Source: Gaertneriomyces semiglobifer (lineage: Eukaryota; Chytridiomycota; Chytridiomycetes; Spizellomycetales; Spizellomycetaceae). From it: a DNA stretch of 64,000 bases. How positions within the stretch are numbered: position 1 is the stretch's first letter; every line of letters starts with the position of its first letter. Of this stretch, positions 1-10,435 are shown piece after piece. The position numbers and the translations under genes are program-made. Location of the stretch: positions 1,178,001 to 1,242,000 of the forward strand of contig JAHLKF010000001.1 of assembly GCA_025558075.1 (NCBI GenBank), read 5' to 3'. The notes under the pieces are model-generated. The model saw only the letters and a list, made by a program, of their open reading frames with translations, was not told where the DNA came from and searched no databases.

Positions 1-915
1 GGTGTTCTTGCCAGCCTCAGATATAGCGACGTTTGTCGGGAAAGGAAATGTTGACCTTGGGATAACGGGCCAAGACATTATTGCGGAATCTAATGCCGAA
101 GTCGATGAGCTGCTACAGCTGGGTTTCGGCAAATGCAAACTGTGCGTTCAGGTCCCGATCAACAGCGAGTTGAAAACGGCCAAGGATCTCGTTGGCAAGC
201 GAATCGTTACTAGCTTTGAGTCTGTGGTTGGGAGGTCGGTGTTCTTCTGAGGCATTGTCTCTGTCAAGTTGGTCAAGTGCTCACATTTACCTGCAGGTAC
301 TTTGCCGCCCTTGAGGCCGGGTCAAGCGAGGAGCAGGCTTCACAAGCCTTGCTGACAAAGACGCAAGACGTTGCTCAAGTTAGTAAGGCAACTACCACCG
401 TCAACTGCATTAGTGGATCTGTGGAGGCGGCTTGTGCCCTGGGCCTCGCTGACGGTATTGGTGAGTATCTGGATACTGATTAGAGCAGTTGGATTGCAAT
501 TTTAACGCACTGTTTCTTAGTGGATCTTGTTGAGTCTGGTGAAACTATGCGTGAGGCGAAATTGCACGCCATAGCGACCCTCATTTCCTCTCAAGCCGTG
601 CTGATTTGTAACCGTAAGAAGCGCGACACCAATCCACTGATTGCTACCATCCAGGCCCGCATTCAGGGTGTAATCGCTGCCCAGAAGTACGTCTTGTGTA
701 ATTACAACATTGCGCGCTCTCGGTTACCACAAGCTATCAAAATCACGCCCGGCAAGAAGGCCCCGACGGTCAGCCCTCTCGAGGATGACAGTTGGGTAGC
801 TGTGTCCTCCATGATTTTGAAGAATCAAGTAGCAGATATAATGGACCAGCTCGAGGCGATCGGTGCTACGGATATTCTAGTGTTCCAGATCCATAACTGC
901 AGGGTTGTGTCCTAA
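1..915 (+). CDS. HIS1: ATP phosphoribosyltransferase, 5' end outside window
   Basis: First enzyme of histidine synthesis: joins ATP and PRPP to give phosphoribosyl-ATP, in the cytosol. The visible part starts inside the catalytic domain (GNVDLGITGQD, then KCKLCVQVP and KRIVTSF) and runs into the C-terminal ACT-like regulatory domain, which binds histidine in long-form enzymes. Predicted exons are 1-234, 297-460 and 521-915; the introns (62 and 60 nt) have GT-AG ends and preserve the frame, giving VVGRYFAALEAG across the first junction and ADGIVDLVESG across the second. The stop is at 913-915. The N-terminus is missing because the window begins inside the gene. The next gene is convergent. Family assignment is firm; exon ends are inferred from splice signals and phase. 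Confidence 0.93.
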
Positions 916-1314
916 ACTTCGATAGTGTTAAGGCACACAAGACTTTTTGGCTTCTATTATCTAGCTGTTTATTAGGGTAGATAAGTATAGAAACGGGTAT
1001 CTATTCTCATGTTTTTGTCCATTTTCGCCACAAGATGTCAATCATATTCAGCATTTTCTTGGGGACACTGTGAAGCGATGTTTCCTTCAGATAGCCCCCG
1101 TCAGCAGCAGTAAACCATTGATAATCCAAGTTCAGTATTGCATGTGCCGTACGCAGCAGAAACTGGACGATGAGAGTCAAACACGGTTCAATAAACCTAT
1201 GCAGAATTGATCATAACGCACCTGGACATGTGGTAAGTCCAGAGTTTCCTTGGGACTTTCCCGAACCTTACATGACAATCGCTCAATGCGCACACGGTCA
1301 TCTGGCACAAAATG
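916..1314. other. convergent 3' intergenic stretch
   Basis: Space between the stop codons of HIS1 (+) and the C2H2 protein gene (-). It should hold the 3' UTRs of both. I see no further gene, repeat or RNA in it. Confidence 0.5.
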
Positions 1315-2746
1315 TCAGGCTACATAATTATGGAGCGGTTGCTGTACCAGATCCGACCTACCCGCGCTCATTGCCAGCACCAAGGCGCTAATCAACGAAG
1401 TAGAGGCATTCAAGGTGCTCGCGTCGTCGTCGGCGAGATCTGCTCCCTTCACAGTATCCGCCGCACTTTCTAAAGCTTCACATGCAGACCATAGCTGATC
1501 GCACGCGAGATAATTCTACGATATCCAAGTGAATAAATGTACATCACCCAGTCTGTGGATTGACTTACATCTGCTAAGTTTAAACAGGTCTTGGCATAAT
1601 CCACGGATCTAACAAGCAGTTCAATAACCATGCTTACAACATGCAATGAAAGACAAGCAAACTCACCGTGCCTCGGCTTCGGATATCGCCAATGCCAGTA
1701 AGCGGAACATTGTCGAGTCAGCTATGCTCTCAGTTGCAGCTGCCACTCCGGCGATCTCTAGGAATATAGATTGCACCTTCCGTAAGTTTACTGAAAGACG
1801 GCGCTTGGCTGCGGCTGGGTCTTCATTCTTCTTCGATACTGCATGGGGTAGAATGTAATTGTCGAGTACGTTTCGCGAAAAGGCTAGAGCAGATGTAAAC
1901 GAATCCATCTGGATACGGGCATGTTGATGAAAATCAGAGCATTATTCCGATTAAGCATCGCATAGTATACCTGAGCTATCATTAGTGCCTCCTCTGTCCA
2001 CGAACCAAACTTCCCTTCAATAGCGTCAAGATAGAGGCCGATTGCAAAATCTTCGTGATATTGCACCATAATTCGTGCAAGAGCAATTCGCGCGAGATAC
2101 AGCGTCTCCGTTACTTGTGACGGCGACAGCGTGACCGCTTCGGGCGTTTGTATCCGGGGTGTATCTTGAAGTCCACATAGAATGCCAATGAGCTTCCAGA
2201 GCGCCGCGGCAGCATCTTGAATACGTTTATGCTCCCAGAAGGTCCTCCCAACGGACCATAATACGGTTGCAGCCAGGCTAGGATTGGAAGAAGCTACCTT
2301 GTCAATCTGGCGGGCTTTCATCTGCGCATCTGCTGCCAAGTCAGACGCCAGTATAACACACACACCATGAAAAGCGTACAGACCTGCCACGACAGGATTC
2401 GACGCCGTCTTTTTTGCCTCTGATCTCTCGCGCTTTAGTTCTTCTTTGACGGCAGACAAATGGCGAGCTGTCTTTTGATGTGCGTTCCACGTCGCCTCTG
2501 TGCCAAAGTTTTTCTTGCACACCATACAAGAGAACGACCCCGCTTTGGGTAATGCATGCGTCGCTAACTGGGCGTGGGCATGTTGGGACCGCCGGCCTGG
2601 GGTTATGCCTGTGGAGGAGAAAACTGTGCAATAGGACATAAGCAAGACGGCATGCCGAAACGATATTCAAGCTGATGACGCTCACTGTCAACCAAATCGC
2701 CAACAGCCGCTTCCGGTAATGCTGCTACCAGCTCTTCTAAGCTCAT
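1315..2746 (-). CDS. C2H2 (U1-type) zinc-finger protein, function unknown
   Basis: Predicted 401-residue protein in five exons: 2746-2662, 2608-1971, 1908-1667, 1608-1569 and 1515-1315; all joints keep frame. A single U1/matrin-type zinc finger lies near residues 48-70 (CMVCKKNF followed by WNAHQKTARH), the type usually found in RNA-binding or pre-mRNA-associated proteins. A Lys/Glu-rich helix follows, then a long alpha-helical region with TPR-like spacing (for example YLARIALARIMVQYHED). No signal peptide or membrane span is visible. It is divergent from the PEX39-type gene with about 230 bp between starts. I do not recognise an ortholog with a known role, so only the finger type is claimed. 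Confidence 0.75.
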
Positions 2747-2977
2747 GATGCTGAAGGGCCAATAGAGCGTTAACAAACATGGCTAGCTAGATGCAGTTTT
2801 CCGAGCGATGTTGCACTGCAAAGTTTATTCAAGGCCAGAATCGTCGAGGACGTACATCTTGGTATCGATAAGCAAACGTAATGGCCTCATTGCGTATCCT
2901 CGTCGAGATGTCGACTACCGCACTTCTGTGCACGCCATACCTCAATACGGATATCGACTGGTTGGCCGACGTTAACC

Positions 2978-3567
2978 ATGGCCGAACAGCAACAGCAAGG
3001 GGAGCTTTTGGCTACAGATTCATTGTACAATGAGTTTTTATCATACCCGTGGGATACAGATGAGAGATTTCAAGCTGGGATGAAGTCTATCCTAACCAAG
3101 GAATATCCCAACCCGCGCATGAAAGAGAATGATATCCTCAAAGCAAAGTGCTTTTACTTTTCCAAGTCAGTATACTTTAGGCGTCGCGGGCGGCCGTTGC
3201 ATCGTGCTCATTGCTAGCAAATAGGTTCGAAAAACCGATCGATCTTGACGGTTTCCTGAGCTGGAGAGGAGCGCAGCCAGGTGGAAATAACGGCTCTCAG
3301 GCTGAACGATCTGCGACATCGTCAGTAAGCAAAGTCGCGCGGGAAGATCACACAGATGCAGTCGTAGAGCAGCCGAAACCATCAGAACCCCAGTACCCGC
3401 GAAGCTTCCAGGAGCTCTGTGAAATGGTAGCGAAGGGAGAGGAGATTCCCGGTATCAGGACAATACCAAATAAGATAAACGAAGAATCACCCAGCCAGAG
3501 CGTATTGAGACCTAGAAAGAAACCATGGGAGAAGGAAGAGGTGGAGGGAACTCCTACACAAACCTAG
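2978..3567 (+). CDS. PEX39: PEX39-type peroxin with KPWE motif
   Basis: Two exons, 2978-3165 and 3225-3567 (59-nt intron), giving 176 residues. The N-terminal half has the family pattern of a short helix (SLYNEFLSYPWDTDERFQ) and the block FSKFEKPIDLDGFLSW created by splicing. The C-terminal half reads YPRSFQELCEMVAKGEEIPG, then IRTIPNKI, a spacer and KKPWEKE. This is the DUF5572/KPWE pattern of yeast Yjr012c and human C6ORF226, described as PEX39, a cytosolic factor that binds PEX7 and helps import of PTS2 cargo into peroxisomes. No membrane span is present, as expected. The related alternative is a PEX14-like protein carrying the same KPWE block, but no coiled coil or membrane helix is seen. 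Function by family only. Confidence 0.8.
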
Positions 3568-3650
3568 AGACTACGCAAGCGGGTTGCATGTTGGTGAAAC
3601 TGCTCACAACCATTTAAGCATAATACGCGATGTACAAACATGATCTGCAA

Positions 3651-4897
3651 CTACATATCGAGATGCAAATACGCAGATGCATATGAAACCGAACTATCTC
3701 GCTCACTAGTCACTTTACTACTCTGTGCGTAATGAACGAATTTCAACTCTGCTTTCGTGCGGTCCGCTCCCATGTCCTTCAGCAGGGCCGCAGTAGCGTT
3801 GAGCAATACGCCTATTGGATGCCTCCCACAAATGGTGTTCCTCGTCCGCTTTAGGTACGCAGCGAAGTCGGCTGGGTCAATGGTCTCAATAATAGCCATG
3901 CCTTCCCGGTCTAGAGCTTCAATCCGCTTCCATATAGGTGCATCAGAATCCCCAGCATCCTTATACGTGTAGCGAAAGCGGGTCCCCCAATGGCAAAAGT
4001 CAGACGAGACGACAAACAGGTTTTTGGGATCAGCTAGATACGGCGCCAATACGCGACCATACTGAGCCTCTTTGGTGGTCGAAATAGCGCCAACCATAAT
4101 AGGGACAATCGTATAAGGTGCCTTCCTTCTGTTATGCTGACCGTTAAGTCCTCAATGTCACCGCCGTCTACAATTCGCGCAGTACTGACCCTTCCATGAC
4201 TTTGTAGATATAAGGCAGATGCATTTCGAGGCTATGCTCGTCCTCATCTGTCCCCTGATCCATGTACGGAAATTGACCTGTGGCATGTAACTCGCCAATC
4301 ACTACAAAACCGCCATTGTGTCACCGTTGGTGATACTCCGCGTTCAATAATCAGTGCAATGTTGGGTCTAGTACCGGTCTTGTCCAGTCGAAGGTTCCCT
4401 AAAGGCGTCTCGTACTCGTCGCATGAGGATACAACGCATCCGTCGATATATGCATGATGACTTGGACCGAGTATGAACACTCGCTCTCTAACAGTGAAGC
4501 ATATCAGTGGTGCCGCGAGTGTTTCCGAATGATTCTCTGACCACCTACATAGGCTCAGGATCAATGCATCGGTATGCATACGCAGCGGCCGGACCACTAT
4601 AGGAGTAACCTGCATGTCTTTTGTTCGGTTCCATTAGCTGCTTACAGTTGTTGAGCCATCGCCCTCACTTACGGTCCAATGATAGCGCGGCATTTGCGAA
4701 CAGGAAGAGGAAAGCTGCTTAAGGATCCCTCCTCTGTGGTTTTCGGAACTACCGTCAGCCAGCTGTCGAGCTCTTTGCCGAGCTTGTCGCCTGAAATGAT
4801 GCGAATGAGCTACTGACCAGGCCTTTGACCGAGGTAATTGACACTCACCATTACTAGTATACCAAGACCCGGCATGGGAGGCAGTTCTGATGGACAT
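3651..4897 (-). CDS. MEMO1 family protein
   Basis: Homolog of human MEMO1 and yeast Mho1, a conserved cytosolic protein of the class III dioxygenase fold with metal-binding histidines. Six exons are predicted. They spell, in order, [98 protein letters not shown] and [11 protein letters not shown], all hallmark blocks of the family. The histidines of PHAGYSYSG and GPSHH and the CHW block are present. Exon 1 is 4897-4849; the last exon begins at 4128 or 4125 because two acceptors three bases apart both keep frame. The start codon lies 5 bases from an opposing ATG at 4890. Confidence 0.93.
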
Positions 4898-5447
4898 AAT
4901 TGCGAGATGGACCACCAAGTTACTCTCAACCAACAACGCTAGCGCTGATCCGTTTCTTGCGAGGCTCTCAAAAGGAGTCCCTGAATTCGAACGCACGGCA
5001 CGCGTTATTCCGCTCGGCTTGCAACAGAACCTACTGGGGATATATCATTATTATGATGGCTACTGCGTTTTGAAGGAGAATATTCTACGTCTGCTTGAAG
5101 TCAATGTCGAGCGCAGGCCGGAGGGCTGAATGAAGTTGGACGTAGATTAAAAAACGATGCTGTGTAGAAGCGTGCCAAGTTCTTCGACGGGGAGGTTGCG
5201 TTGAGCATGGATGAAAACGTTGACGGTGGTTACATTCTAGATCAGAGACTATTCACGCAAGTTTACCACTGAGAAGCTTGTTATTGCCTTGACACCACCT
5301 TAGGTGTGCCAGCTCAGTTGAGATCTCGTCAATGAGCAACTCCACAGCAACCTGGGCCGCGAATTGGCCATTTTACAGGAGGTCAATGCTCCCGTTGAAC
5401 CTTTGGCTTCCCTGCATCACTATTGGCATAAGATCTGCTGGCATTAG
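4890..5447 (+). CDS. candidate small gene, unknown product
   Basis: Three coding-like segments join in frame: 4890-5105, 5168-5260 and 5337-5447, with GT-AG introns of 62 and 76 nt, all phase 0, giving 139 residues. Segments read, for example, GLQQNLLGIYHYYDGYCVLK, FFDGEVALSMDENVDGGYI and GRELAILQEVNAPVEPLASL. The product looks helical and soluble; I do not recognise a family. The proposed ATG at 4890 overlaps the antisense start of the MEMO1 homolog, so the true start may be elsewhere. No ATG is found in the frame just downstream. The opposite strand of 5263-5520 also reads well for a stretch but contains a stop, so strand choice is not secure. Confidence 0.4.
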
Positions 5448-5750
5448 CACGTCCGTGGTCAACACGGATGATGGGCACAAGGGAGTTTGCAGACGGTTCA
5501 CAACGGATTGAACGGCGACCGTGATACCGCTTTTCCTTCAGCTATCAGGACTGCACTGTAACCCCTTATGTAATTGGCCGTGGACTACGAAATGCATGTT
5601 GAAAGTATGCCAGGCTTTGGCAGCATCCAAAACGCTTTTGGTTTGTCACTGGCACGTTGAGGAGCCGACTGTCCGCGGAAATGACTCCAGCAATTACTTG
5701 AACAAAAAGGCAGTTGCACTCCTCCTTAGCGCCAAAAAACAAAAGCAAAG
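5448..5750. other. upstream region of NAS2, no gene seen
   Basis: About 300 bp before the NAS2 start. Short open frames exist on both strands (5521-5754 plus, 5566-5790 minus) but they show no family resemblance and overlap the NAS2 start. Most likely promoter and 5' UTR. Confidence 0.4.
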
Positions 5751-6778
5751 ATGACCAAACCAACATACGCAGAGCTCGTTGAGAATGCACAGAAGCTAAT
5801 TGGCAGAAAGGAAGCCTTAGAACGTGAGATCACGGAGCTCCAAGATGTCCTGCGAACGGTTAGTTCTCTGACGGTTGGCGGTCATATCCACAAGATCATC
5901 TCTTAATAGACTGAATTCGTTAACAGCAAGGCGTTGGGATGACCGAGTCTTTGACCGACTCAGAAGGATTCCCGCGCGCGGATGTAGATGTGTACGCTGT
6001 ACGAAACGCTCGAGTGCGGATCATACGTACGCCCATCGTAAACGTCGTTCATTCTTGGGAATGCTTCCAATCATGTACATGTTTTTTCAGAGTTGAGAAA
6101 TGACCACACGGGAATCATGAAGGAAATTGAAACTGCGTTGCATCAAGTTCACGCACAAGCCAAGGTGGAGGCACCATCAGCAGTTGAGACTACACGAGGT
6201 TGGTCACGATTTACCCTCGTTCGACAAGTATTATACTCATTGTTAACCGATTAGATGAAGATTTGCTACCGCTGGCAAAGGTGGTATCGAGATTTGTGAA
6301 AAACGTGGAGCTTCTGTTGCTAACGCTTCAATGACGCAAGGTCAATGCAGTCGCACCCGATAGCCCAGCCGCCGAAGCTGATTTCAGACGCAATGACCTC
6401 GTGCTAAGGTGAGCGTCATGATTCTCATGTCAATAGAAGGATGTGAACTGACTGTCAACCCGGTTTTGAACAACTAGATTCGGTGATATTGATGCGCAAA
6501 GAATCAATAGTCTCACCGCATTACCCGCGTTGGTCGCCGCTAATGAAAACGTAGGTCAGCCAGCACATCCGGGTCGAGAGGCTACTCTTAAACATTTGTT
6601 CGTTTAGCGTCCGTTACGGGTGCTAGTCCGACGGGAAGAACGTCTTGTACGTTTAACGGTAACACCGCACAAGTGGAGTGGACAAGGTCTACTGGGGTAA
6701 GTATGTCTAACTCACATTACCCACGGGCCGTCGACAGTTAACGTTAAATATTGCAGATGCCATATTGTCCCCGTTTAA
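5751..6778 (+). CDS. NAS2: 26S proteasome assembly chaperone Nas2/PSMD9 (p27)
   Basis: Assembly chaperone of the proteasome base: binds the C-terminus of the ATPase Rpt5 and holds back premature lid/core docking, in cytosol and nucleus. Eight small exons are predicted: 5751-5858, 5927-6026, 6091-6198, 6255-6280, 6341-6408, 6478-6550, 6608-6696 and 6757-6778; all phases agree and give 197 residues, the family length. Hallmarks: N-terminal helix [19 protein letters not shown], then [35 protein letters not shown], and a C-terminal PDZ domain ([45 protein letters not shown]). One exon is only 26 nt. No exon is long enough to be obvious as an ORF, so this gene is easy to miss. Confidence 0.92.
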
Positions 6779-6867
6779 TAACTACTCGCGCGCATCGTAT
6801 CCGCTACGGTTCTGCTGAGCGCGATCGTTTATGCCTATGCACTATCTATATTGTATGTTTGACCCTG

Positions 6868-8271
6868 CTAAAAGCTAGTCTTGAATGTCTTCTCTAGTAT
6901 CTGTTTGATCTGCTCTCGGTCCATGCTCAAAGCAACACGGGCATTGGGTCCTGGGTCTTTCTGCGCACCCCACCAATCCATGCACGTCATTCCGCGCGTG
7001 TTCTGACCTTGCAACTCGACCTTGACGTCCCAGTCCTTGTAACTCGTCACTGTGGAGGGTTCCAGTAGAGCAATCATGGCGTACAAATCGGGCCTACACA
7101 ACGTTGAAGAATCAACAAATGTCACTACCGCGAGCGCTAATCATGCACGCTTACATCATAAACGAGTGCGCTCCGTACAAGTACTCTTCGTGGTGATTCC
7201 TGGTGCGAGTCTTTGCGCCTGTCACGGGATCCGTTTTGACGCCGTACTCTTCTTTCTCCACCAAAACAGCTGTGGGTGCTGTGGGACCCGGCCCCGCTGC
7301 CAGTAACTCATGCTGAGCTCTCGAAAGCGATTCTGCGAAACGAGTCATCGTTTTGAGGAAGTGGCCATACTTGTTCACGGGCTGTTCCTGTGTAAGGAAG
7401 TCAAAGAACGACCAGGGGAAGCCGTGCTCAACTGTCAACTCCCAAGTAATGAGATGAAGCTTAGGATCACCCGACGAAGCAAGATCCGAGGCGGACTGGA
7501 AGACCATATGTGCAGCCTCCGGATCGCAGTGAATGTTGAACTCGGCTGTAAAAGCGGTTGGCATTAGTTCGGTATAAAGAGTGCATTGCGCAGCCAGTCT
7601 CACCCGCGCGGTTAGAGTTCCCCTTGGCGAATAAGCATCCTCCCATAATGTAAAGTGATTTGACTTTCGTCAAGAAAGTGGGATCGAGAGTAATAGCGAT
7701 TCCAATGTTGGTCAGGGGTCCAAGCGCGACAACGTCATAAACGCCTGGACGCTCATTGACCATCTTGATCAAAGCAAGGGCTGCATGACCAGGCTGGACG
7801 GGAATGTCAGCGCATCCAGGCAACTCCAAATCCTCCAGTGCAGACTCTGTAATCCCACCCAAACCATCGGTGCCATGTCCAGGCCACAGCTCCTTCTTGA
7901 TCAGCCCACGCAATATCGGTCCATCGGCGCCAGCCCAAATGGGAATATCCTTTTGTCCTGTTACAGAAAGAAGTGTCTTGCAGTTCTTCACTGCTTGCAG
8001 CATGTCCACGTTGCCTAGTAAGGGCGTAAGTACTACATTCGAAATCCAGTGGTAACAACCTAATGCCTCGCCTACCATCAACAATAGTAAATGCCTGCGG
8101 TCACATATAAAGACCAAGTCAATGGAGTGGTAAGTGTGCAGGCAGTTGCAATGGTGAACGCACCTTAACATCAGCATTGGGATGCTGCAGGGCAACTAGA
8201 ATTGCCGTTGCGTCGTCGATGCCGACGTCGGTGTCAATGATGAGCTCCATTTTCTGGTTAGTTGCGGTCAT
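6868..8271 (-). CDS. nucleoside hydrolase (inosine/uridine-preferring type)
   Basis: Hydrolyses the N-glycosidic bond of ribonucleosides to base and ribose, a salvage step. Five exons: 8271-8164, 8094-8076 (19 nt), 8014-7604, 7545-7155 and 7093-6868, giving 384 residues. The Ca-binding N-terminal motif is LIIDTDVGIDDA (the usual DTDPGxDDA with Val for Pro). Later blocks are GADGPILR, VVALGPLTNIGIAI, KSLYIMGG, GNSNRAAEFNIHCDPEAA (formed by splicing) and a C-terminal PDLYAMIALL region, matching the fold order of the family. I chose the ATG at 8271; an in-frame ATG at 8352 would add 27 residues and the next one, at MELIIDTD, would remove seven. No signal peptide is seen. Substrate preference cannot be told from sequence. 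Confidence 0.92.
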
Positions 8272-8718
8272 TGTAGGCGCTGGGTCGCTTTCACGCATAG
8301 AAGGTTGGCAGAAACCTGAGGTGATGCAAGCGGTCAAAGATGACAACCTCATTCACAGACAGCAACACTACGATGAATTCGCTCGCAGTTTTACGTTTTG
8401 ATTTAAAGTTGCCCCGACTTTCCACTTTCAACGCTTCCCTTTCCTTTCGTCAGGTTCGTAACAAACTGTCGTCGTTTGATCACACGTTGTTTGCTATCGC
8501 CAGTTTCACTAAAAAATGATACGCTTTTCCTGTTTCGCGTCGCACTTCCGGTTTTCGGAGTCTGCGCGTTAAGTTTTGTTATCGACTACAGAACAGAACG
8601 GACGCGACGCTTTTCCAGTCGTAAAAGAGTCTTTTTGGCGACGGTTTTATTGTTACGGTGGATTGCGAGCGACGTACGGACATAGCACGTCGGCGGGGTG
8701 ACGAAGAACAAGAGAGAG
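8272..8718. promoter_or_regulatory. divergent promoter between nucleoside hydrolase and GDPase
   Basis: About 450 bp separating two divergent start codons; it must hold both promoters and 5' UTRs. No clear TATA box or gene is visible. Confidence 0.4.
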
Positions 8719-10270
8719 ATGGTTGACGGATTTGGGGATATGAAAGGGATGGCATCGAAGACGAATCCTCTTTCGCGGGCTCTCCGCCTCCTGCTTGCAG
8801 GACTATTGGTCGTCTGCTTGATGACATCAGCGATAATGTGGACGCTAAACAAGAACTTCAGTCAAGGTACAATATGGTCGACCGTAAGTCCTTCAAACCT
8901 CATCCATTGGGACAGTAGGATACTCATATGCTTCAACTGTAGATTTAATACACCCGGGACGATTCATCAACTCCTTATGGAACCCAACAACAGCGTGTCA
9001 TCCAGCCAAGAATCACTTACCAACGCAATACGCTATTGTTGTAGATGCAGGGTCTACAGGATCTAGAATACACGTCTACAGCTTTAACTACTGCGGTGGA
9101 GGTGGACCTTCGCTGGAGCACGAGCTTTTCCGTTACGTCACCCCAGGACTTAGCTCACCTATTTTCGAGACACCAACGGATGCGGCGGCCTCGCTTGACC
9201 CGTTGTTACGTGCTGCGGTGGACACTATACCGAAGAAAGCTAGAGGATGCGCGCCGATCACTGTGAAGGCCACAGCTGGGTTGAGAATGTTGAAAGATGG
9301 GAAAGGAGACCTCATCCTTGATGCCGTGCGGCATAAGCTTGAGACCCAATATCCATTTCCAATAATGGAACCCAATGGTGTTGAAGTAATGCCTGGTAAA
9401 GAAGAAGGCGTTTATGCATGGATTACTGTAAATTATCTGTTGAAGAAGATCGGGCAGCCACAACGCCTACCCACCGCGGCCATTATGGATTTGGGTGGTG
9501 GTTCGACTCAGATTGTTTTCGAGCCCAATTCTCAGACGCCAATGGAACCCGGAGACCATCGATACGAGCTCAAATTCGGGGACTTCACCTACATTCTTTA
9601 CCAGCACTCGTACGATGGGTATGGTCTCATGCAAGGACGTCATCGTGTCAAAACGGCCGGTATTGCCTCCCAAAGCTTCCCGTGCTATGCAGTTGGTCAC
9701 ACCGAAGAGTATGTGGATGACGATGGCGTGACCCATACCATAGAGGGAATGGGGCAACGTCATGATGAATGTCATGCGTTCATTGGTGCAAACCTATTCT
9801 CAAAGGACACCTGCCCGGCACATATCCAAGACTCCTGCTCTTTCGCTGGGGTCTACCAGCCATCAATAGCAACGAGTTTTGCTGACAATGACATTTATGC
9901 CTTCTCGTATTTCTACGATAAATTTGCCGAGCCTTTTGGTATGGCTTCGGAACCCGGGTTTTCGGTAGGCGATATGCGGAAGGCAGCTGAGAAGGTTTGC
10001 GCGGGAGATGTCTCTATAATAGAAAGCCTTCCGAACGACGCCCAAAAAGAAGCCGCCAAACTTTTCAAGGATCCAGAGTGGTGCACAGATCTTGGCTTTA
10101 TGTACGGACTCTTGAGCGTCGGCTATGCAATTCCGGACCAGCGTGTTCTGAAAACTGCGAAGAAGATAGATGGTGTCGAGACAGGATGGAGTTTGGGTGC
10201 GGCGCTTAATATGGCAGAGAGCTGGGGTAAGGATGGTGGCAGCTCAGCGTGTCTTAAAGAATTGGATTAG
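8719..10270 (+). CDS. GDA1: Golgi guanosine diphosphatase / apyrase, GDA1-CD39 family
   Basis: Type II membrane nucleoside diphosphatase. In the Golgi lumen it turns GDP from glycosyl transfer into GMP, which lets GDP-mannose enter by antiport. Two exons, 8719-8866 and 8943-10270, 491 residues. A single signal-anchor helix lies near residues 21-42 (ALRLLLAGLLVVCLMTSAI). The apyrase conserved regions are all visible: ACR1 VVDAGSTGSRIHVY, ACR2 KATAGLRML, ACR3 GKEEGVYAWITVNYLL and ACR4 IMDLGGGSTQIVFE, followed by the Cys-containing segments of the lumenal domain. The first ATG after the divergent promoter is at 8719. It fits the mannosylation theme of the GMPPA-like and SLC35C2-like genes in this window. 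Confidence 0.93.
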
Positions 10271-10435
10271 AGAGTTAGCGCACTTATGTAGTCGGTTAGA
10301 CCTGTATTGGCCTTGGGCAGGCCTGAATGCATGCCCCCAATTTATTGAAGTCCTTAAATGTTTATGGTTGCCTAGGGCATAATAAATATCCACACATATA
10401 CAAAAGTGCACTAGCTATCAACGTGCGGTATCCAT

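Noticed and set aside
5263..5520. Minus-strand reading with VLMPADLMPIVMQGSQRF and later NGQFAAQVAVELLIDEI
   Set aside because: Interrupted by a TAA with no usable intron; the plus-strand three-exon model has consistent phases and was preferred, though not securely.
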